IMG/VR virus record: IMGVR_UViG_3300047388_000191
Span: 1 to 43,338 of that record
Direction: 5' to 3' (one strand)
DNA length: 43,338 bases
From: a virus
The notes below the pieces were generated by a model. The model did no database searches. It was not told where the DNA came from and saw nothing but the letters and a program-made list of their open reading frames with translations. The stretch's first letter is position 1. The number at the start of each line of letters is the position of its first letter. The translations under genes were made by a program, and so were the position numbers. Shown one piece after another: positions 39,467 through 43,338 of this stretch.

Positions 39467-39472
39467 AGTATA
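39467..39472 (-). promoter_or_regulatory. Possible -10 box for the late block
   Basis: TATACT on the minus strand, 36 bases upstream of the tRNA 5' end. The hexamer 17 bases further up is GCCTCC, not a -35 consensus. It is the only good -10 match before the late block, so it is listed with low confidence. Confidence 0.3.
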
Positions 39473-39494
39473 CACATATTTGTTTTCCGGGAGG

Positions 39495-39615
39495 CGGGTT
39501 GGGCTACCATCCATATACGCCACCTCTGGGCGAAACCTCTCCGGGTGCCGTCGCGGGCGAGGGGCGCCCCCGTGGGGCCATGGGGAGGGGTGGAGGGCCG
39601 ACGGGTTGGGCTACC
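39495..39615 (+). repeat. 14-base direct repeat in divergent region
   Basis: CGGGTTGGGCTACC occurs at 39495-39508 and 39602-39615, 107 bases apart. Exact duplication inside the control region suggests a protein-binding site. Confidence 0.5.
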
Positions 39616-39767
39616 CTTAGCCTTAGCTAATACTAACTAAGCGTCAGTGTGTGCGTACCCACGCGCGCGCGTTCATCTATGTGTTACATCATCGTAACCA
39701 ACTGAACATATCAAACATCACCAAAGGTGCCAAGATAGACCTATCAGACAACCGATAGGAGTAAGCC

Positions 39768-39959
39768 ATGACAACGGAAACTATGCTTGGCGGGATCCAA
39801 GCGCAGACCATCGCCAGCCTTGGAAAGCCGCAAAGGAGCTACACGGCAGCCATCGCGAAGCCGTGCAGCGTTTGCGAGTTCGACACCTACAACCGACTGA
39901 CCATCGACCGCGCCATCATCTGCCGCCCATGCGACCTTGAAACTTTGGAGAATGCATAA
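39768..39959 (+). CDS. Zinc-binding small protein, 63 aa
   Basis: First gene of the plus-strand early block, with ATAGGAG six bases upstream. CSVC near residue 33 and CRPC near residue 52 form a likely zinc ribbon (KPCSVCEFDTYNRLTIDRAI). It could be an early regulator. No family recognised. Confidence 0.7.
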   Translation: MTTETMLGGIQAQTIASLGKPQRSYTAAIAKPCSVCEFDTYNRLTIDRAIICRPCDLETLENA

Positions 39960-39962
39960 CTA

Positions 39963-40349
39963 ATGAACTCTAACCACTTCGGAATCAGTGAGCTCGCCGC
40001 CATCGTTGACCATACGTTGACCCATGGAGGCGGAACCTTTCCCGTCAACGGAACCAAAGTGCCCGACAGCGGGTACATCGTCGCCATTCTCGGCAACCGG
40101 ATAGTCAGCGGTAGCCTTCTCGGGGCCGCTCTCAGCGAGTTCTGCCTCGACTACAAAGATTCCTTAGAGGTTCCCGGGCATTACTTGGGGACATGGGCAA
40201 GCCCAGCGACGGCAAAAGGAGATCGCTTGGGTTACGTTCTCGACGTCGTGACTTGGTTCGAGTTCGAGCATGAGGCCCTAGCTGCCGCTGCCATCGGTAA
40301 GGAGAAGGCCATCTATTGCCTGCATACAGGGGGGGCCATCTATACCTAG
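39963..40349 (+). CDS. Hypothetical protein, 128 aa
   Basis: Starts three bases after the previous stop. Strand-rich centre (GYIVAILGNRIVSGSLLGAA) and a C-terminal helix (FEFEHEALAAAAIGKEKAI). No motif recognised. A strong hairpin follows 19 bases after its stop, which may end this two-gene unit. Confidence 0.65.
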   Translation: MNSNHFGISELAAIVDHTLTHGGGTFPVNGTKVPDSGYIVAILGNRIVSGSLLGAALSEFCLDYKDSLEVPGHYLGTWASPATAKGDRLGYVLDVVTWFEFEHEALAAAAIGKEKAIYCLHTGGAIYT

Positions 40350-40368
40350 CGCGAATGCGCCCGCGCTC

Positions 40369-40395
40369 AACCCGGTCCCGTAGTGGGGCCGGGTT
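40369..40395 (+). terminator. Probable intrinsic terminator
   Basis: An 11-pair stem (AACCCGGTCCC, 40369-40379 with 40385-40395, one T-G pair), a five-base loop and a short T-run (TTTT from 40394). It is followed by GGTAGGAGTGCC and the next ATG. Confidence 0.65.
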
Positions 40396-40445
40396 TTGGG
40401 GCGTGTAGGGACCGTGCAACCCACGGCCGTACAGGTAGGAGTGCC

Positions 40446-40679
40446 ATGGATACCGAGTACAACGGATTAACCAACAAGGCAACGTGGGCGGCGAGCCTAT
40501 GGCTGAATAACGACGAGGCCATGTATCGGAGGGCTGTCCGCGATGGCGACCCTTCGGACATCGTAGTCCGTCACGTCTTCACAGTCTTGGCGAGTTCGAT
40601 GGCCAAGCATGAGGTCACGAAGGCTGGCGGCGTAAGCACCGTAAACTGGCAGGAGATTGCAAAGGGCTTCGCATCATGA
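40446..40679 (+). CDS. Small phage protein with NGxTNxxTW signature, 77 aa
   Basis: GTAGGAG precedes the ATG; the open frame upstream is a shadow of the terminator. The start reads YNGLTNKATWAASLWLNNDE. I have seen the pattern NG.TN..TW...LWL.ND in many short phage and plasmid proteins of unknown role. The rest is helical. Its stop overlaps the next ATG. Confidence 0.7.
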   Translation: MDTEYNGLTNKATWAASLWLNNDEAMYRRAVRDGDPSDIVVRHVFTVLASSMAKHEVTKAGGVSTVNWQEIAKGFAS

Positions 40680-40996
40680 CCATTGCGTCCATCATCACGG
40701 CAGGCAAGGGACGATCCCACGGCTGGGAGGTCAGGGAATACCCCTCGACAGACGAAGGAACAGAGCTAGCCCTTGTCCATTTTGGAACGCGGCTACTCGT
40801 ATGGCAGAGGATTACCAAGGAGATACTATACAAAAATATAGGTTGGGGTAGCGTGAGCGACGCCAACGGGATCAATACGGCGTTTCTGATACTCGATGCG
40901 CCGTATTGGTTCCTCCGGGACCGCAAAGGTGGAGGCCCCAGGTTCATCGAACGGAAGATGACCGCATCGTACGTTCCAGTACGTGGGCGCATCTAA
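40676..40996 (+). CDS. Hypothetical protein, 106 aa
   Basis: ATGA overlap with the upstream stop. Strand-rich, aromatic (TRLLVWQRITKEILYKNIGW; APYWFLRDRKGGG) with a basic end (RFIERKMTASYVPVRGRI). Function unknown. Confidence 0.65.
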   Translation: MTIASIITAGKGRSHGWEVREYPSTDEGTELALVHFGTRLLVWQRITKEILYKNIGWGSVSDANGINTAFLILDAPYWFLRDRKGGGPRFIERKMTASYVPVRGRI

Positions 40997-41235
40997 TGAT
41001 CTACACAGTCCACATAGGCAACCGTTCTGAAGAATGGCCAGAGAAGGCAGCAGAGACCCCGACGCGGGCCGAAGCCTGCCGGACGGCTCGTAACCTCCTG
41101 GGGGCGCCCGTAGCGGCGTCCCTAGGATTCACAAAGGCAGAGGTTCGCCATAAATGGCGGCTGCTAGATTGCTTCACTCGTAAGGCCAACTCCGTTCAAT
41201 CCGTCTACTCAGCTATTCAAAGGGAGCGTAAGTAA
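40996..41235 (+). CDS. Hypothetical protein, 79 aa
   Basis: ATG 40996 is in TAATG. The frame is open upstream but that part lies over the previous gene. A small alpha/beta protein (IYTVHIGNRSEEWPEKAAET, then helices). Basic end. Unknown role. Confidence 0.6.
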   Translation: MIYTVHIGNRSEEWPEKAAETPTRAEACRTARNLLGAPVAASLGFTKAEVRHKWRLLDCFTRKANSVQSVYSAIQRERK

Positions 41236-41237
41236 CC

Positions 41238-41435
41238 GTGACCACCTACGAAGCCGTCGCCTCAATCGAAGGATTCGGGCCAGAGAAGGACGAACTAGAA
41301 GCATGGGCAACCCTCATCCGATCCGGTGACTGCTGGAACCTTCAGGGAACCTACGGCCGGACTGCCATGGCTCTCATCAACGCAGGCCACATCGACAAGG
41401 CAGGCAACATTCTTTGGGTGGCCGACCGTGACTGA
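41238..41435 (+). CDS. Hypothetical protein, 65 aa
   Basis: GTG start two bases after the previous stop. The core ATLIRSGDCWNLQGTYGRTA and MALINAGHIDKAG look like a small helical protein related to short phage proteins with an L..G..W.L....GR.A..L...G pattern. Overlaps the next gene by eight bases. Confidence 0.6.
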   Translation: MTTYEAVASIEGFGPEKDELEAWATLIRSGDCWNLQGTYGRTAMALINAGHIDKAGNILWVADRD

Positions 41436-41763
41436 CGATGACTACGAGATCGCCCCAGCGCGTCAAGTTGGAGCCCTCTCGGTCACAATCAGGGGATCTC
41501 GGGCCACCCTCAGCCGTGAGGCCCATAGATGGCTTGTGGCGTCCGTGCCTGAGGTTGGCGCTAGGGTCCGCTGGCTCGTCCGTAAGGACGGGTCAGGATT
41601 CGCTCTAGAGGCAGTGGCAGGCGACCGCACAGGCACCTACTCGTTGAGGTCCCATCATATCCAAGTAGCCCCACGAGTGATGGAGCTTTGGCCTGATTCC
41701 CCCTTGTGGCCGCTCACTGCTGTAGGCTCCCGCTTAGTCGGCCTGCTGTGGGCTCCCGCTTAG
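41428..41763 (+). CDS. Hypothetical protein with duplicated 3' end, 111 aa
   Basis: GTG 41428 overlaps the upstream gene. The core (LSVTIRGSRATLSREAHRWL, RVRWLVRKDGSGFALEAV) is beta-rich. The last codons fall in a 26-base tandem duplication (41717-41768) whose unit is not a multiple of three. The stop in the second copy is therefore the one used, and the C-terminus (GSRLVGLLWAPA) is probably recent. Function unknown. Confidence 0.6.
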   Translation: MTDDDYEIAPARQVGALSVTIRGSRATLSREAHRWLVASVPEVGARVRWLVRKDGSGFALEAVAGDRTGTYSLRSHHIQVAPRVMELWPDSPLWPLTAVGSRLVGLLWAPA

Positions 41764-41768
41764 TCGGC
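41717..41768 (+). repeat. 26-base tandem duplication
   Basis: Two adjacent copies (41717-41742, 41743-41768) differ at one base. They cover the 3' end of the 111 aa gene and its stop. Confidence 0.7.
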
Positions 41769-41991
41769 TGACGGTCGGAGGCCCCTACCGGGTAAGGGTC
41801 GGGGTCCCCCTAAGCCGTCAAGCCCCCTTACCTCGGGACAGTAACGTCAGCCGTTGGGAAGCTGACTACCATGCAACCGAACCGCGAACGGCGGAGCGAA
41901 GGCCTACGGTGGATTCTACCGCAAAGCCATGGATCACTGTGAGTGTCAGTATCTTCTACAATGTGCGTTGGCCTTCCCCTTGGAGATACAA

Positions 41992-42022
41992 GGAAATTGA
42001 CCGCTTGCGATAGTCAATTTCC
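41992..42022 (+). repeat. Perfect 10-base inverted repeat
   Basis: GGAAATTGAC and GTCAATTTCC enclose 11 bases. There is no T-run, so a terminator is unlikely. Bases 42001-42010 (CCGCTTGCGA) are the exact complement of 42122-42131. Confidence 0.7.
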
Positions 42023-42030
42023 CTATCTGC

Positions 42031-42059
42031 TTGACAACCTTTCATTTTTCAATTACGCT
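42031..42059 (+). promoter_or_regulatory. Sigma-70-type promoter candidate
   Basis: A perfect TTGACA (42031-42036), a 17-base spacer and TACGCT (42054-42059). It would transcribe the second hairpin and the downstream small gene. Confidence 0.55.
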
Positions 42060-42110
42060 ACCTAGCGACAGCGTAGGGCGACACCGGCCAAGGGTGATCG
42101 GGCCTAGATC

Positions 42111-42139
42111 GGGATTGTCTTTCGCAAGCGGCCAATCCC
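42111..42139 (+). repeat. Second hairpin with complementary loop
   Basis: GGGATTG pairs with CAATCCC around a 15-base loop containing TCGCAAGCGG. Outer GATC copies can extend the stem past a two-base bulge. Confidence 0.5.
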
Positions 42140-42181
42140 CGGATCTGTTGGGATCACCTAGGTTTACCAAGGGACATCAAA

Positions 42182-42364
42182 TTGTTACCATCTCTTGATA
42201 TGTGTGATGGTCGAATGTCCATGGATCGCTCTGTAGCTTTGGGTTCTAGTGTTAGGTTACCTTGTGACAGAGCTGCTGATGGTGACGACGGCTTTTGTAC
42301 GCCCCATCGCAAGGCTTTTTGGGCGAAGTACTTCCGCCTCCACTTCGATGAAATTGGTCCTTGA
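42182..42364 (+). CDS. Small Cys/His protein, 60 aa
   Basis: TTG 42182 has AAGGGA seven bases upstream; in-frame ATGs at 42200, 42215 and 42221 lack one. The core RLPCDRAADGDDGFCTPHRK (C, then GFC..H) is typical of short zinc-binding phage proteins, followed by an aromatic helix (FWAKYFRLHFDE). It is unlikely to be chance because the motif is intact. A TTGACA box follows at its very end. Confidence 0.5.
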   Translation: MLPSLDMCDGRMSMDRSVALGSSVRLPCDRAADGDDGFCTPHRKAFWAKYFRLHFDEIGP

Positions 42365-42389
42365 CATGTGGCAAGGTGTTCGCCATAGT
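42361..42389 (+). promoter_or_regulatory. Promoter candidate for the pentapeptide gene
   Basis: TTGACA (42361-42366), a 17-base spacer and CATAGT (42384-42389), 45 bases before the ATG of the pentapeptide gene. This is probably a main early promoter because the genes after it are tightly linked for 10 kb. Confidence 0.6.
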
Positions 42390-42433
42390 TGAGATTGTTG
42401 GGATTGAAAAGTCTTGTTGGGAGACAACTAGCG

Positions 42434-43338
42434 ATGCAGTTTTTCAAGGTTACGGACGGTGACGGGAAGTGCCGAGGGTTTCAATACGACCTTCCTTCGC
42501 GTTCAAACACTCGACCAGGGAAATGGACGCCTGAAGTAAGGGTTGATCTCTGCGCTTCCGGCTACCACCTTTCGGTAGAGCCCTTGCGTTGGCGTCGGGG
42601 GGTTGAATCTCGCTTGTTCTTGGCGGAAGGAAAGGGAGAGCACACCCGTTCCATTGGAGATAAGGTTGCGTTCACTTCCGTCCGATTGGTAGCGGAAGTA
42701 ACGTCCAAATGGGAGTTCATTGGGTTATTCGATCAGGCGAGGGCGTTCGTTTGGTCGAAAGAAAACCTCACATACGCCGACCTCAGAGACGCCTACCTCA
42801 CAGGCGCCAACCTCACAGGCGCCCACCTCGCAGACGCCAACCTCACATACGCCAACCTCACAGGCGCCAACCTCACAGGCGCCCACCTCGCAGACGCCAA
42901 CCTCACATACGCCGACCTCACAGGCGCCAACCTCGCAGGCGCCAACCTCACAGACGCCTACCTCGCAGACGCCAACCTCACATACGCCGACCTCACAGAC
43001 GCCTACCTCACAGGCGCCAACCTCACAGGCGCCTACCTCAGAGGCGCCAACCTCGCATACGCCCACCTCGCAGGCGCCGACCTCACAGGCGCCAACCTCG
43101 CAGGCGCCAACCTCAGAGGCGCCGACCTCACAGGCGCCAACCTCACAGGCGCCGACCTCAGAGGCGCCCACCTCGCAGACGCCAACCTCACATACGCCGA
43201 CCTCACAGACGCCAACCTCACAGACGCCGACCTCAGAGGCGCCGACCTCAGAGGCGCCTACCTCACAGACGCCAACCTCACAGACGCCAACCTCACAGGC
43301 GCCAACCTCACAGACGCCGACCTCACAGGCGCCAACCT
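42434..43338 (+). CDS. Pentapeptide-repeat protein, 5' part
   Basis: ATG 42434 has GGGAG ten bases upstream. Residues 1-110 form a separate domain ([45 protein letters not shown]), like the N-terminal domain seen in other phage pentapeptide proteins. From residue 111 the protein is an unbroken series of A(D/N/H/Y)L(T/A/R)(G/D/Y) repeats to the window end and on through bases 1-150. The full helix would have roughly 38 repeats. Gyrase-protecting or DNA-mimic roles are known for some families, but none can be claimed here. Confidence 0.85.
   Translation, partial: MQFFKVTDGDGKCRGFQYDLPSRSNTRPGKWTPEVRVDLCASGYHLSVEPLRWRRGVESRLFLAEGKGEHTRSIGDKVAFTSVRLVAEVTSKWEFIGLFDQARAFVWSKENLTYADLRDAYLTGANLTGAHLADANLTYANLTGANLTGAHLADANLTYADLTGANLAGANLTDAYLADANLTYADLTDAYLTGANLTGAYLRGANLAYAHLAGADLTGANLAGANLRGADLTGANLTGADLRGAHLADANLTYADLTDANLTDADLRGADLRGAYLTDANLTDANLTGANLTDADLTGAN
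42764..43338 (+). repeat. 15-base tandem repeats coding pentapeptides
   Basis: About 38 copies of a GCC-(A/G/T/C)AC-CTC-(A/G)(C/G)A-(G/T)(G/A)C type unit. Copies vary at only a few fixed positions, so the DNA itself is a near-homogeneous tandem array. Continues at 1-150. Confidence 0.9.

Larger units (their letters stand above)
39432..39767. other. Divergent intergenic region, no gene seen
   Basis: A 336-base gap between the minus-strand late block and the plus-strand early genes. It holds a 14-base direct repeat (39495 and 39602), a TATACT box pointing to the tRNA, a very GC-rich stretch (39535-39605) and an alternating purine-pyrimidine run (39645-39672, including CGCGCGCGCG). It probably contains promoters for both directions. 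No convincing reading frame. Confidence 0.6.
41769..42181 (+). other. Non-coding leader region with paired hairpins
   Basis: About 410 bases without a convincing gene. It contains G/C-run arms just after 41770, a perfect 10-pair inverted repeat (41992-42022), a promoter-like sequence (42031-42059) and a second stem (42111-42139). The loops of the two hairpins are complementary over 10 bases. GATCGGG also occurs twice (42097, 42107). It could be an origin, an RNA regulator or a packaging region. Confidence 0.5.

Noticed and set aside
39734-39758. Switching hairpins around the first early ribosome site
   Set aside because: GATAG/CTATC/GATAG could form two alternative stems, but they have only four or five weak pairs and one needs a loop too small for RNA.
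42764-43338. CRISPR-like array
   Set aside because: The repeats are contiguous 15-base coding units without spacers and keep an open pentapeptide frame.
1-43338. Lysogeny genes or attachment site
   Set aside because: No integrase, excisionase or repressor was recognised, and the tRNA gene is complete with no second copy of its 3' end seen.

Overview
The window is an essentially complete tailed-phage genome, probably a podovirus. Genes are tightly packed with overlapping starts and stops, and there is one large block on each strand. A terminase, portal, SU10-type capsid protein, tail proteins and a lysis cassette are present. I see no integrase or repressor. The window ends match: bases 43190-43338 repeat bases 1-149 with two differences, inside one pentapeptide-repeat gene. 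The molecule is therefore circular or terminally redundant, about 43.19 kb. Base composition is moderately GC-rich, ribosome sites are mostly AGGAG, and GTG and TTG starts are frequent. This would fit an actinobacterial or similar host, but the host is not proven.

Layout. (1) Plus strand, 39768 through the junction to 10483: early genes. First come many small proteins of unknown function, several with zinc-binding cysteines. These are followed by an SSB-like protein, a Cas4/RecB-like nuclease, an Nmad1-like protein and a DUF4406 protein, a metallophosphoesterase, a primase-helicase and a RusA-like resolvase. (2) Minus strand, 39431 down to 10383: one late block. It starts with an initiator-type tRNA-Met, a C39-like lysin and a holin candidate. 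Two small genes, terminase, portal, very large internal virion proteins, a scaffold candidate and the major capsid protein follow. Next is a cluster of arginine/lysine-rich micro-proteins, then many tail or fibre proteins, an adaptor, an HNH endonuclease, a ClpX-like ATPase, a large tail protein and a collagen-tailed membrane protein.

How the parts may work together: the early block replicates and repairs DNA; the late block builds the virion and lyses the cell. No tape-measure gene is evident. The 345, 515 and 1757 aa proteins between portal and capsid are best read as ejected internal proteins.

The most unusual content is the family of 15-16 residue protamine-like peptides, each with a near-perfect ribosome site. 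Next are the phage initiator tRNA with C33, the apparently ATG-less primase-helicase start, the ClpX-like ATPase among tail genes, and a non-coding region at 41.8-42.4 kb with two hairpins whose loops are perfectly complementary over 10 bases.
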